From Leadbetterella sp964423865 (GTDB taxonomy: Bacteria; Bacteroidota; Bacteroidia; Cytophagales; Spirosomataceae), in assembly GCA_964423865.1 (NCBI GenBank), contig CAYRGN010000001.1, positions 1 to 64,000 on the forward strand: a stretch of 64,000 nt of DNA, written 5' to 3'. The position numbers were made by a program, and so were the translations under genes. The notes under the pieces are model-generated. The model saw nothing but the letters and a program-made list of their open reading frames with translations. It was not told the origin of the DNA and searched no databases. Shown in pieces: positions 18,826-27,844 of the stretch (within the stretch, counting starts at the first letter, position 1; the number at the start of each line of letters is the position of its first letter).

Positions 18826-18912
18826 CAATTTCATAACATAATAATTGCCAGGATTCTTTTTGAATAAAGGGAATTTTGCACCCTTAAAACCGGAATACTA
18901 ACTCAGTTTCTT

Positions 18913-20328
18913 ATGTTCGGATTAGAAAGCGACATTTTCATCCTGCTGGCCCTCTGTATTTTTGCGGCATGTGTATTTGAATTTATTAATGGTTTTCACG
19001 ATACGGCGAACGCAGTAGCCACGGTGATCTATACCAATTCGCTCAAACCCGCTCAGGCCGTGATCTGGTCCGGGTTTATGAACTTCCTGGGGGTCATTAC
19101 CGGTGGAGTAGGGGTAGGGATGTCTATCGTAAACCTTCTGCCGGTTGATCTCCTGATTGACCAGAACGTATACCACTCCATCGCCATGGTATTGGCTATG
19201 CTTTGTAGCGCCATTATCTGGAACTTCGGAACCTGGTATTTCGGTTTGCCTTCCTCCAGTTCGCACACGCTGATCGGCGCCATCATGGGGGTGGGTTTAG
19301 GCTACGCCCTCCTTCCGGAAAATGCTTCCGGAGCCGCCGCCATTAACTGGGATAAGGTGAAACAGATCTTCACGGGACTGTTTATTGCCCCCCTGATCGG
19401 TTTTACTCTGGCCGTAATCCTCATGTTCCTCCTGAGAATATCGGTGAGTAAAGACGTGAGAAACCAGATTTTTTCCGAACCTAAAAAGAATCAGCCCCCT
19501 CCGGGCTGGATCCGGACCACCCTCATTTCTACTTGTACCCTGGTGAGTTTTTTCCACGGGAAAAACGACGGGCAAAAAGGGATCGGGCTGGTGATGCTGA
19601 TCCTCATCGGTATTCTGCCGTCTTATTATGCCATTACCAACGTGGATGGACTGAAGAAGATCGGGCCGGACCTCGAACGAATCGAAACCATCGTTTCCAA
19701 AATAGACACTACCTTTCTCGGGATAGACGAGAAGAACCATATCCTCGGTATACAGGAGAATGTCGCTATTCTGATGCCCGTATCCCAGGGCGTCTCTAAT
19801 GATACTACCGAAAGGCTGCATCTGAGGGCTGCCATTCTCCAGATCTCTACCAATTCAAGAAAATTGCTGGACGATGAAAGCGTAGTGATGAGTACCAAAG
19901 ACCGGGAAGACCTGGCTGCCCTGGCTACAAAAGAAGAAAAAGGGATTCGTTCCGCCATTGATTTCGCCCCTTTCTGGGTGATCCTCATGATTTCCCTTTC
20001 CCTGGGTCTGGGTACCATGATTGGCTGGAAACGTATTGTGGTGACCGTAGGAGAGAAGATCGGGAAGTCTCACCTGACCTATGCCCAGGGGGCTTCGGCC
20101 GAACTGGTGGCGGCTATTACCATCGGGCTGGCCTCCGGGTTTAAACTCCCGGTAAGTACCACGCATACCCTGTCATCGGGTATTGCCGGTTCTATGGTAG
20201 CTTCGAAAGGAATTAAAAACCTGCAATCTAAAACCATCAAAAACATTGGCCTGGCCTGGATACTGACCCTTCCCGTATCTATTTTGTTATCAGCGGGGCT
20301 GTTCCTTATATTCAGGGCTATGTTTTAA
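18913..20328 (+). CDS. Low-affinity inorganic phosphate transporter, PiT family
   Basis: A 471-residue multi-pass inner membrane symporter for phosphate or metal phosphate. The duplicated PiT signatures are present: 'FINGFHDTANAVATVIYTNS' near residue 26 and 'GASAELVAAITIGLASGFKL' near 395, with 'PSSSSHTLIGAIMG' and 'PVSTTHTLSSGIAG' as the paired serine-rich loops. A soluble loop of about 120 residues (about 245-345, rich in helix-forming residues) separates the halves. No PhoU-like partner gene is adjacent. It ends ten bases before the convergent topoisomerase gene. Confidence 0.93.
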   Translation: MFGLESDIFILLALCIFAACVFEFINGFHDTANAVATVIYTNSLKPAQAVIWSGFMNFLGVITGGVGVGMSIVNLLPVDLLIDQNVYHSIAMVLAMLCSAIIWNFGTWYFGLPSSSSHTLIGAIMGVGLGYALLPENASGAAAINWDKVKQIFTGLFIAPLIGFTLAVILMFLLRISVSKDVRNQIFSEPKKNQPPPGWIRTTLISTCTLVSFFHGKNDGQKGIGLVMLILIGILPSYYAITNVDGLKKIGPDLERIETIVSKIDTTFLGIDEKNHILGIQENVAILMPVSQGVSNDTTERLHLRAAILQISTNSRKLLDDESVVMSTKDREDLAALATKEEKGIRSAIDFAPFWVILMISLSLGLGTMIGWKRIVVTVGEKIGKSHLTYAQGASAELVAAITIGLASGFKLPVSTTHTLSSGIAGSMVASKGIKNLQSKTIKNIGLAWILTLPVSILLSAGLFLIFRAMF

Positions 20329-20338
20329 CAGCCCGGTC

Positions 20339-22963
20339 TCAGAAGAGTCCCAGCTGCTCACCTTCACCGCCGGGTTTCGTATGATCGAAATCCGGCGCTT
20401 CGTTTTCTTCCGTTTCGGTCTCTTCGGCCATATCCGGTTCTGCATCTTCTTCCACTTCCTCCTCCGGTTCTTCTTCCGGCTCTTCTTCCGGTTCCATCAC
20501 CTGTAGACTAACAATTTTATCGAAGGGAAGTTTATTGCCCAGGGCTTTCCATCCTTTCACATCAATTATCTCATCCACTTTGTACAGGTCGGTAGTGACT
20601 TCGGTCTTACGGTCTTTCCGGTGTTTAACTTCCACCCGGGGCTTCTTGTCGCAGGAAACGAATACCAGTTCGGATTTCGGATGTTCCGAAATGAACATGA
20701 ACTTTTTGTCCAGGGTAGAAGTCTCGATCAGGAAGCGTTTGATATGGTAATTGCGGTGTTCCCCATCCAGGTAGATGCAGGATACGGGCCGTTTTTCATC
20801 AAATTTGGTGATGGCCATCACCTGGCGCGGCTCATAATGGTTGGTAAGTTCGAAATTGGTGAGTTCGTATTCCCCTGATTTATAGAGCACCAGGATCTTA
20901 TCGTTCGCGCCGAAATTCCCCAGGAAGTCGCCGTGCTCGTCTTTGTTCAGGCGGCCAAGGGTAGGGGTGTACCAGATATCTACCCCGCCCAGGGTAGATT
21001 TTCCTGCGGTTTTAAAACTGACTTTGCGTACCGCGTATTTCGACACCAGGTTACCCATGGCCGACCGGTTTTTGATCAGAAGGTCAGCGAAGTTAAAGTC
21101 GAAAATTCTCTTTTTCGCGTTAGAGCTCGATGTCAGGTTGACCGTTACCACCTCGGCTTCCCCGTTTTCATTGGCGGAGAAGTAGGTGACTTTCGAACGC
21201 GGACTGCCCTTGGTGACGTCGTATTCCTTGTCGCGCGTGACCCCCGTCACCGCAAAACGTTTGGCAAACGTACGGCCGCTTTTCCCGTCGAGGTACATCA
21301 CGTTGTAGATCTTCCGCTCATCGTTCTTCCGGAAAACGGCACAATACATAATATTTTTGCCTACAAATACCTTGTCCTGTATTTTGACTACGGAAAACTT
21401 CCCGTCGGCCCGAAATACGATAATGTCGTCAATATCGGAGCAGTCCATCACGAACTCGTCTTTCTTCAGGCCGTACCCTATAAAGCCGTTCTCCCGGTCT
21501 ACGTACAATTTCTGGTTGTTGGCGGCCACCACAGCGGCCTGTACTTCACCAAACTGGAGAATTTCCGTTCTCCTTTCCCTTCCTTTTCCGTATTTTTTAA
21601 GCAGATCCTGGAAGAAATTCACGGTGTAGCGTACCAGGTTTTCGAGGTGATCATTGACTTCCACGAGTTCTTCCTGCAGCTTTTTCATCAGCTCATCGGC
21701 TTTAAAGCTGTCGTATTTGGAAATTCGCTTGATCCGGATTTCGGTGAGGCGGAGGATGTCTTCCCGCACAATTTCCCGGTAGAACTCTTTTTTGTAAGGC
21801 TCCAGGCCACGGTCAATGGTCTCAATCACCGCTTCAAAGGTCTCACACTCTTCAATGTCGCGGTAAATTCGGTTTTCTATAAAGATTTTTTCGAGGGAGC
21901 TGTAGAGAATTTTTTCCATCAGTTCCGCCCGCCGGATCTCCAGTTCCCGCTTCAGCAGGTGCATGGTTTGGTCGGTAGAATTCTTCAGGATATCGCTCAC
22001 ACCCAGGAAGCGGGGCTTCTGATCCACAATCACCACCGCATTGGGGGAAACCGAAACTTCGCAGTTGGTGAAAGCGTAAAGGGCGTCAATGGTAATATCG
22101 GTGGAGGTATTCGGGGCGAGGTGAATCAGTATTTCCACGTCACGCGCCGTATTGTCTTCCACCTTTTTGATTTTGATTTTTCCGCTGTCGTTTGCTTTAA
22201 TAATCGACTCAATCAGGCTGCCTGTGGTGGTGGAAAAGGGGATTTCTGAAATCTTCAGGGTCTTTTTATCCACTTCCGATATCCGCGCCCGCATCTTCAC
22301 CTTTCCACCCCGCGCGCCGTCGTTATAGTGGCTGACATCAATCAGTCCGCCGGTCAGAAAGTCGGGGTAAAGAACAAAAGGCTGTTTTTTCAGGTATTTG
22401 ATGGATGCCTCGCACAGTTCGATAAAATTGTGGGGCAGTATTTTGGTCGAAAGTCCTACGGCAATTCCTTCCGCACCCATTTCCAGCACCAACGGAAACT
22501 TCGCGGGCAGGGTGACGGGTTCTCTTTTGCGTCCGTCATACGACATCTGCCATTCGGTGGTGTCTTCGTTAAAGAGTACATCCTGTCCGAATTTGGAAAG
22601 CCTTACCTCGATATACCGGGGAGCGGCGGAAGAGTCACCCGTGCGGATATCGCCCCAGTTTCCCTGTATATCAAGGAGGAGTTCTTTCTGTCCGATATTC
22701 ACGATGGCATCCCCGATCGAAGCGTCTCCGTGAGGGTGGAACTGCATGGTGGAGCCGATCACATTGGCTACTTTATTGAAACGGCCGTCGTCCATTTCTT
22801 TCAGGGCATGCAACAGCCGTCTCTGTACGGGTTTAAGCCCGTCGTCTATGGCCGGAACGGCCCTTTCCAGGATCACATACGAGGCATACTCCAGGAAATA
22901 CTTCTCAAACATGTCGTCCAGTATCTCCTTCTGTTGGGCAGGGTCGTAGGTTTCGTCGCTCAT
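20339..22963 (-). CDS. parC: DNA gyrase/topoisomerase IV subunit A
   Basis: An 874-residue type II topoisomerase A subunit. The breakage-reunion domain contains the quinolone-region 'HPHGDASIGDAIV' (about 77-89) and catalytic Tyr117 in 'AAPRYIEVRL'. A coiled-coil gate at about 330-440 is followed by a beta-pinwheel C-terminal domain. The blades lack a clear canonical GyrA box, favouring ParC over GyrA, and the C-terminus is a highly acidic EEPEEE-rich tail. parE is not adjacent. A promoter with Bacteroidota spacing lies at 22988-23021. Some databases leave this Bacteroidota group as 'gyrase/topoisomerase IV subunit A'. Confidence 0.92.
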   Translation of the reverse strand: MSDETYDPAQQKEILDDMFEKYFLEYASYVILERAVPAIDDGLKPVQRRLLHALKEMDDGRFNKVANVIGSTMQFHPHGDASIGDAIVNIGQKELLLDIQGNWGDIRTGDSSAAPRYIEVRLSKFGQDVLFNEDTTEWQMSYDGRKREPVTLPAKFPLVLEMGAEGIAVGLSTKILPHNFIELCEASIKYLKKQPFVLYPDFLTGGLIDVSHYNDGARGGKVKMRARISEVDKKTLKISEIPFSTTTGSLIESIIKANDSGKIKIKKVEDNTARDVEILIHLAPNTSTDITIDALYAFTNCEVSVSPNAVVIVDQKPRFLGVSDILKNSTDQTMHLLKRELEIRRAELMEKILYSSLEKIFIENRIYRDIEECETFEAVIETIDRGLEPYKKEFYREIVREDILRLTEIRIKRISKYDSFKADELMKKLQEELVEVNDHLENLVRYTVNFFQDLLKKYGKGRERRTEILQFGEVQAAVVAANNQKLYVDRENGFIGYGLKKDEFVMDCSDIDDIIVFRADGKFSVVKIQDKVFVGKNIMYCAVFRKNDERKIYNVMYLDGKSGRTFAKRFAVTGVTRDKEYDVTKGSPRSKVTYFSANENGEAEVVTVNLTSSSNAKKRIFDFNFADLLIKNRSAMGNLVSKYAVRKVSFKTAGKSTLGGVDIWYTPTLGRLNKDEHGDFLGNFGANDKILVLYKSGEYELTNFELTNHYEPRQVMAITKFDEKRPVSCIYLDGEHRNYHIKRFLIETSTLDKKFMFISEHPKSELVFVSCDKKPRVEVKHRKDRKTEVTTDLYKVDEIIDVKGWKALGNKLPFDKIVSLQVMEPEEEPEEEPEEEVEEDAEPDMAEETETEENEAPDFDHTKPGGEGEQLGLF

Positions 22964-22987
22964 TTATATGGGTTTCTCTCGTTTACG

Positions 22988-23021
22988 CAAATATAGGAAA
23001 TAGCCATGAGCTTTCAGCAAT
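22988..23021 (-). promoter_or_regulatory. Promoter of the topoisomerase A gene
   Basis: -7 element TATATTTG (22995-22988) and -33 ATTG starting at 23021, 26 nt apart; the start codon is 24 bases beyond the -7 element. Confidence 0.6.
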
Positions 23022-23063
23022 CCGTTTTTCAGAAGTTGATCAATTGCCATTCGGGGTATATAA

Positions 23064-23092
23064 ACAAAAAATGCCTCCCCGGTGGGGAGGCA
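23064..23092 (-). terminator. Rho-independent terminator of the RRM gene
   Basis: A 9-bp stem TGCCTCCCC/GGGGAGGCA with a 3-base loop, followed on the minus strand by six T residues, 20 bases beyond the RRM stop codon. Confidence 0.9.
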
Positions 23093-23112
23093 TGAACGCG
23101 GAACGGAATGTC

Positions 23113-23385
23113 TTAGTATCTTTCTCTTCTCTGTGGTCTTTCGCCTTTTGGTTCGGCAACTTTTACCACGATGGTACGACCATCCAGTTCGGTCTCGTTC
23201 AGACTGTTGATAGCCGCCTGGGCCTCAGAGTCGTCGGGCATCTCCACAAATCCGAATCCTTTGGAACGACCCGTGAATTTGTCGAAAATAACCTTAGCTG
23301 AATCTACTGTGCCGAATTCCTGGAACGCGCCAAGAAGGGTGTCATCTGTGGTGTCGTAATTCAACTTTGCTACAAAAATGTTCAT
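23113..23385 (-). CDS. Small RNA-binding protein, single RRM
   Basis: A 90-residue single RRM protein, the bacterial glycine-poor RBP type. RNP2 is 'IFVAKL' at residues 3-8 and RNP1 'KGFGFVEM' at about 43-50, followed by a basic tail 'KGERPQRRERY' that probably aids RNA contact. Such proteins act as RNA chaperones or post-transcriptional regulators, often growth- or cold-responsive. ATG 23385 gives the canonical start (MNIFVAKLNYDTTDD); the 16-residue extension from 23433 is AT-rich leader. It has its own strong terminator and is monocistronic, preceded by a long AT-rich leader region. Confidence 0.93.
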   Translation of the reverse strand: MNIFVAKLNYDTTDDTLLGAFQEFGTVDSAKVIFDKFTGRSKGFGFVEMPDDSEAQAAINSLNETELDGRTIVVKVAEPKGERPQRRERY

Positions 23386-23765
23386 TTGAAAAAAAATAAA
23401 AAATTTAAAAATAGAGCTCAAACACCGTAGCAAAACCGATATGAATATTGACCTGCAAACGAAGTGGTAACTCGAAAACGTAGTAAAGGTATCGGTTTTA
23501 AATCACATTACAAGTTTCCCCCGATTTTATTCCTCTGGAGAAATCGCCCCCTATAGGCTTCATTTTTCACTTAAAATAGCCTTTAAGGCTGTTTTTTATT
23601 GTTTATTAGGGGTTTAAGAGGTTATTGCGCAAATATTAAATTTTCCTTAAAATTTATTTAACGGTACCATTTTCAGGAGGATATTGCTTTTTATTTGCAA
23701 AAACAGGGTGCTGACAACATTAAAAATGACGCATCGTTATATATTTGCTAACCAATCGGATCGGA
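23386..23765. other. Divergent intergenic region, RRM gene and OmpA-family gene
   Basis: 380 AT-rich bases with no gene. A short hairpin AGCCT-TTA-AGGCT at 23578-23590 followed by T6 could end a transcript or fold in the RRM leader. TATATTTG at 23740-23747, 18 bases before ATG 23766, is a good -7 element for the OmpA-family gene and would rule out the TTG start at 23745. Confidence 0.5.
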
Positions 23766-25751
23766 ATGAGGTCACTGCTTACGTTATTACTTTTGTTTTT
23801 TTGTTTAGGCCCCGGAACCATGGCTCAGTTAAAGAGCTATAAGCGGGGGGTATCCAGTTTTGAGAACGGGCATTACAATGTGGCCATACAGGAGTTCCTG
23901 AAGGTAAAAGAGATTGATCCCGGGTACGAGGGCGAGCTGAGCCGCAAGCTGGGTGATGCCTACCGCCTGAGCAACCAATGGGCGGAAAGTATTCCTTATT
24001 ATGAAAAAGCGCTGGAAAGTGGCGTGAAAGATCCTCACCTCCTATTTTACCTGGGCTATGCCCTCAAATCAAAAGGGGAATATACCCGGGCAAAAGAATA
24101 TTTCACCCGTTTTAACGCTTCTTCCCCCTCCGATAAGGTACTGGCCGAAAGAGGACTCCGGGAATTGAATTCCCTTCTGCTGACCGAATCTATTTTTCAG
24201 AAAGATTCCGAGAAAGAGTTCCGGAACCTGGAAGCGGTCAATACCGCGGGAACCGAATTTATGGGAGCGGTGCATAGCGGGCACCTCATTTTTGCTGCTT
24301 CCCGCAAAGAAAAGATATATGCCAATAACCTCCCTTACCTGGGGTTGTACAAAGCCAAAGTGAATGACGACCTGAGTGCGGTAGGGAAACCCGAAGTTTT
24401 CAGCGCGTCTATATTCGCCGACGACCGCAATGAAGGGTCGCCCGCCTTCACTCCCGACGGCAAAATTATGGTATTTGCCCGGGGAAATTCCGGGAAACGA
24501 AAAGACCACTCGCCGGACGTAGACTTGTACATGAGCCGGTATGTGCAGGGAGAAGGCTGGACCGCACCCACCCTGGTGCCGGCATCCGACTCCCTGTCAT
24601 TTGACGGGTCACCCGCTTTTTCGGGCGATGGGAAAACACTTTATTTCAGTTCTAACCGCGCCGGAGGAAACGGGGGGCTTGATATCTACCGGGTCAATAT
24701 GGACGCGTCCGGCCGGTTTGGAAACCCGGTGAACATGGGCAAGGCCATCAATACGGCAGGCGATGAGATTTTCCCGTTTGTGTCGGCCGACGGTAAACTG
24801 TATTTCGCTTCTGACGGGCATCCCGGCCTTGGCAAGCTCGACCTTTTTGTGGCCGTGCGTACCGGGGGAAAAATCACCGTAGAAAACATGGGGCTGCCCT
24901 ACAACAGTTCTATGGACGACTTCGGTTATATGGAAGACGAATACGGCAATGAGTTTTTTACCTCTAACCGTTCGGGCGGCAAGGGCGACGACGATATTTA
25001 TTACTACCTGGCGCCGGAATCACCGATAGAAGTGGCCGAAACCCCTGTGGCTGATCCGGAGAAAGACCGGAAGATCGTGAATTATTACCTCACCGGCGAA
25101 ATACTTTCAGAAGGGAAGTTGCTCGACTCGGCCATCGTGAATATTTACAAGATAGACGGAGGAATGGAAACTCTTTTCGCAGAAAACCTGGTGAGTATAG
25201 CTGGGAAGTTCGGGCCGGTGAAGATGGAAGAAGACGAGGATTACGTACTACTGGCGGAAAAGCGAGATTACCTCACCAAAAGGGAAGGATTCACCATGTA
25301 CGGCCGCTCTATTCCGGCGGTGTTGCTGACTCAAGCGGTAACCGATACCACGTTTCATGTACGTATACCCCTTGATCAGATATTTGTAGGCAAAACCTTC
25401 CGGCTTGAAAATATCTATTATGACCTGGATAAGGCCGATATCCGCCCGGATGCTGCCATAGAGTTGGATAAGCTCGTGCAGATTCTGAAAGACAATCCCG
25501 GTATCCGGATCGAGCTGGGCTCTCATACCGACGCCCGCGCATCCGATATCTATAACCTTCGCCTGTCTCAGCGCCGGGCCGACGCGGCCATCAACTACCT
25601 GGTGAACAAGGGAATCTCTGCCGAACGCCTCGAAGCCCGCGGTTACGGAGAATCAGAGCTGATCATAGAGAATGCCAGAACCGAAGCCGAACACCAGGAA
25701 AACCGCCGTACGGAATTTAAAGTGACCGGCATGGGAAAGGCGGAGGAATAG
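23766..25751 (+). CDS. OmpA-family envelope protein with TPR and PD40 repeats (PorE-like)
   Basis: A 661-residue periplasmic/outer membrane protein. Order: signal peptide (1-21, ends TMAQ), TPR repeats (about 25-120, 'SIPYYEKALE'), PD40/WD40-like propeller blades (about 165-415, with repeated 'GSPAFSGDGKTLYFSSNRAGG'-type strands), a regulatory-like sandwich (about 435-525), and an OmpA C-terminal peptidoglycan-binding domain (about 540-655, 'NIYYDLDKADIRPDA' and 'LSQRRADAAINYL'). This is the PorE architecture of the type IX secretion system, but many Bacteroidota encode several such proteins. It lacks the lipobox cysteine reported for PorE. No PorP/SprF partner is adjacent, so the T9SS role is only a possibility. 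Confidence 0.85.
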   Translation: MRSLLTLLLLFFCLGPGTMAQLKSYKRGVSSFENGHYNVAIQEFLKVKEIDPGYEGELSRKLGDAYRLSNQWAESIPYYEKALESGVKDPHLLFYLGYALKSKGEYTRAKEYFTRFNASSPSDKVLAERGLRELNSLLLTESIFQKDSEKEFRNLEAVNTAGTEFMGAVHSGHLIFAASRKEKIYANNLPYLGLYKAKVNDDLSAVGKPEVFSASIFADDRNEGSPAFTPDGKIMVFARGNSGKRKDHSPDVDLYMSRYVQGEGWTAPTLVPASDSLSFDGSPAFSGDGKTLYFSSNRAGGNGGLDIYRVNMDASGRFGNPVNMGKAINTAGDEIFPFVSADGKLYFASDGHPGLGKLDLFVAVRTGGKITVENMGLPYNSSMDDFGYMEDEYGNEFFTSNRSGGKGDDDIYYYLAPESPIEVAETPVADPEKDRKIVNYYLTGEILSEGKLLDSAIVNIYKIDGGMETLFAENLVSIAGKFGPVKMEEDEDYVLLAEKRDYLTKREGFTMYGRSIPAVLLTQAVTDTTFHVRIPLDQIFVGKTFRLENIYYDLDKADIRPDAAIELDKLVQILKDNPGIRIELGSHTDARASDIYNLRLSQRRADAAINYLVNKGISAERLEARGYGESELIIENARTEAEHQENRRTEFKVTGMGKAEE

Positions 25752-25782
25752 CCGTTGTCTATTTAGGGTCTGGCTTTGCATG

Positions 25783-26697
25783 TTACTTTACTTCATAACT
25801 CACAAACGCCACTTTCCTGCTGTCGGCACTCCAGGAGGGTACATTGATGCTGCCCTGCCCGCCAAAAAATACAGGTGTAAGATCTTTTATTTTCCGGGTT
25901 TCAAGGTTCATTAAGCGGAGAACTACCTCCTTTCCGAAAGGATGATTTTGTTTCTGCTCCGTGGTGTAGGCAATGTACACCAGCCATTTGCCATCGGGAG
26001 AGGGGTGGGGGAACCAGTTGGAATAGGCGTCAGTAGTCATCTGTTCCGGGTTGCTTCCGTCGGGTTGCATCCGCCAGATTTGCATGTGACCGGTTCTGTA
26101 GGAATTAAAATAAATGTATTTTCCGTCAGGGGAGTACTCCGGACCGTCGTCCAGTCCTTCGGTGTCGGTTAAGCGCTTTTCTTTTCCTCCGTTCAGATCA
26201 ATACTGTAGACATCGTAATTGCCTTGCCGCTCAGCACAATAAACCAGGGTCTTGCCGTCGGGATTCCACCCGTGCCAGAAGGAGGGTACTTCCGGGGTGA
26301 TCCGGCGGGGAGTGCCACCTTTGACGGGTACTACGTAAACGACAGATTTGTAGGATTTGGAAGAAGTATCCCGGGTGTCATTGTGACTGATGGCCAGCCA
26401 TTTTCCGTCGGGCGAAATGCCGTGGTCGTTGTTGTTTTTGTCTGCAAAACCGGTGTTCAGTCGGCCCATTACCAGGGTAGAAAGATCCAGAGTATGCAAT
26501 TTTCCTTTGCTGTTGAGGATAAGGTAACCTTCCTGATGCCAGTTGGGCGCTTCAAAATGGGTATTTATCTTGAAAACGGTGTCGAGCTTTCCGGAATAAA
26601 CATCCACGGTATGAATAAAACTGGTGGTGTCTTTTTTGACCTGGGAAAAGCCGGGGAAGTGGAGGCTTATGGCGAATAAAAGGAGATGAAACTTCAT
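25783..26697 (-). CDS. Secreted TolB-like PD40 beta-propeller protein
   Basis: A 304-residue exported protein (signal peptide 1-19, ends PGFSQ) made of PD40 repeats. The blades are marked by recurring 'SPDGKWLA', 'NPDGKTLVYCAER', 'SPDGKYIYFNSYRTG', 'SPDGKWLVYIAY' and 'SADSRKVAFVSYE'. The fold is that of TolB or the propeller part of prolyl oligopeptidases, but no catalytic domain is present. It probably binds a protein or peptide ligand in the periplasm. Convergent with the OmpA-family gene and possibly co-transcribed with the amidohydrolase upstream (85-base gap). Function unknown. Confidence 0.85.
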   Translation of the reverse strand: MKFHLLLFAISLHFPGFSQVKKDTTSFIHTVDVYSGKLDTVFKINTHFEAPNWHQEGYLILNSKGKLHTLDLSTLVMGRLNTGFADKNNNDHGISPDGKWLAISHNDTRDTSSKSYKSVVYVVPVKGGTPRRITPEVPSFWHGWNPDGKTLVYCAERQGNYDVYSIDLNGGKEKRLTDTEGLDDGPEYSPDGKYIYFNSYRTGHMQIWRMQPDGSNPEQMTTDAYSNWFPHPSPDGKWLVYIAYTTEQKQNHPFGKEVVLRLMNLETRKIKDLTPVFFGGQGSINVPSWSADSRKVAFVSYEVK

Positions 26698-26782
26698 GGG
26701 TAAGGTTGGTTGAGAATTCGAAATTAAGGATTTTCAGGAAGAAAACCAGCCTCTTTTCCCGCATATATCCACCGACCTGCTT

Positions 26783-27601
26783 TTACAACCTATAGATTCT
26801 CACTGCATTTTGGCCAAAAATGGCGGACTTCTCGCTTTCAGACAATTCCGAAAAATAACTTTCCACAATCTCCAGTTGGTCGTGATAGCCGCCGGCGGCC
26901 AGGCACACGGGCCAGTCGGAGCCGTAAAGGAGTCGGTCGGTACCAAAGGCATTCAGCACCATATCGAGGTAGATGTAAAAATCTTCTTTTTTCCAGTGGC
27001 GATGGTCTGCCTCGGTGACCATTCCGGATACCTTGCAAACCACGTTTTGATGGCCCGCCAGTTCTTTGATGTAATTCGCCCACTGATTCACCTTTCCTTC
27101 GCGGATCTGCGGTTTGGCCATGTGATCGAGAACCAGCTGGGTATCCGGACAAGACCGGGCAACAAAGATGGCATCCTTCAACTGGTGGGGGTAAATGAGT
27201 ACATCGTACGAAAAATTATAGCGGGGTAGTTTTTTTAAGGCGGCCATGAAAGCGGGCTGCTGCATGAAGCCCACGGGTTCGCCCTGTACAATGTGGCGGA
27301 AACCTTTGACTTTGGACAGTGCCGTATAGGCCTCCAGACGGGAATCCAGTTGGTCAGAGAAGAGGTCGGTCCAGCCCACTACCCCCTTTATAAATTCATT
27401 TTCAAGTGCTAACTGATGGAAATGGGCGGTTTCTTCTTCGGTTTGGTTGACCTGCACCAATACGCAGCCGTCAAAGTCATGGTAGTCCAGAATGGGTTTG
27501 AGATCCGCGGGCTGAAAGCTACGGCGTTGGGCATCATCGGTGAGCCAGGCGAAATTCGTCGGATCATAGGTCCAGAAATGTTGATGGGCATCGATTTTCA
27601 T
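26783..27601 (-). CDS. Amidohydrolase-fold lactonase (L-fuconolactonase type)
   Basis: A 272-residue TIM-barrel hydrolase of the amidohydrolase_2 group that includes L-fuconolactonase and related sugar-acid lactonases. The metal-binding HxH is in 'DAHQHFW' (residues 4-10), with 'LDHMAKP' near residue 158 and 'YGSDWPVC' near 229 carrying the catalytic His and Asp. There is no signal peptide, so it is cytosolic. No fucose or rhamnose catabolic genes are adjacent, leaving the exact lactone open. Confidence 0.85.
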   Translation of the reverse strand: MKIDAHQHFWTYDPTNFAWLTDDAQRRSFQPADLKPILDYHDFDGCVLVQVNQTEEETAHFHQLALENEFIKGVVGWTDLFSDQLDSRLEAYTALSKVKGFRHIVQGEPVGFMQQPAFMAALKKLPRYNFSYDVLIYPHQLKDAIFVARSCPDTQLVLDHMAKPQIREGKVNQWANYIKELAGHQNVVCKVSGMVTEADHRHWKKEDFYIYLDMVLNAFGTDRLLYGSDWPVCLAAGGYHDQLEIVESYFSELSESEKSAIFGQNAVRIYRL

Positions 27602-27610
27602 GGTATTTTG

Positions 27611-27844
27611 GTTATGAGCTGTGAGCTATCAGCTATGAGCTGTGAGCCATGAGCTATGAGCCATCAGCTATCAGCTATCAGCCGGGTGGCGCACCACTAT
27701 CAGAAAACCGGCACAAACTAACCAGCTAAGATCTAATGTCTAAAAGCTAATGTCTAATGTCTAAAAGCTAATGTCTAATATCTGAAAGCTCACAGCTCAT
27801 TGCTCACAGCTCTTAGCTCATTGCTCACAGCTCGAAGCTCACAG
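27611..27844. repeat. Heptad-repeat module with shared core
   Basis: The left arm is GAGCTGT, GAGCTAT, CAGCTAT and variants for about ten heptads. A core CAGCCGGGTGGCG..ACCACTATCAGAAAACCG, shared with 4800-4855, follows. Next is a CTAATGT/CTAAAAG heptad tract and a CTCACAG/CTCATTG tract that is the inverse of the left arm. The 7-nt register holds across the changes of sequence. Confidence 0.85.

Noticed and set aside
20933..22249. 438-codon plus-strand frame opposite the topoisomerase A gene
   Set aside because: Shadow of a clear topoisomerase gene; composition is not protein-like.
23578..23597. Confident terminator
   Set aside because: The stem is only five base pairs, and no plus-strand gene ends there.
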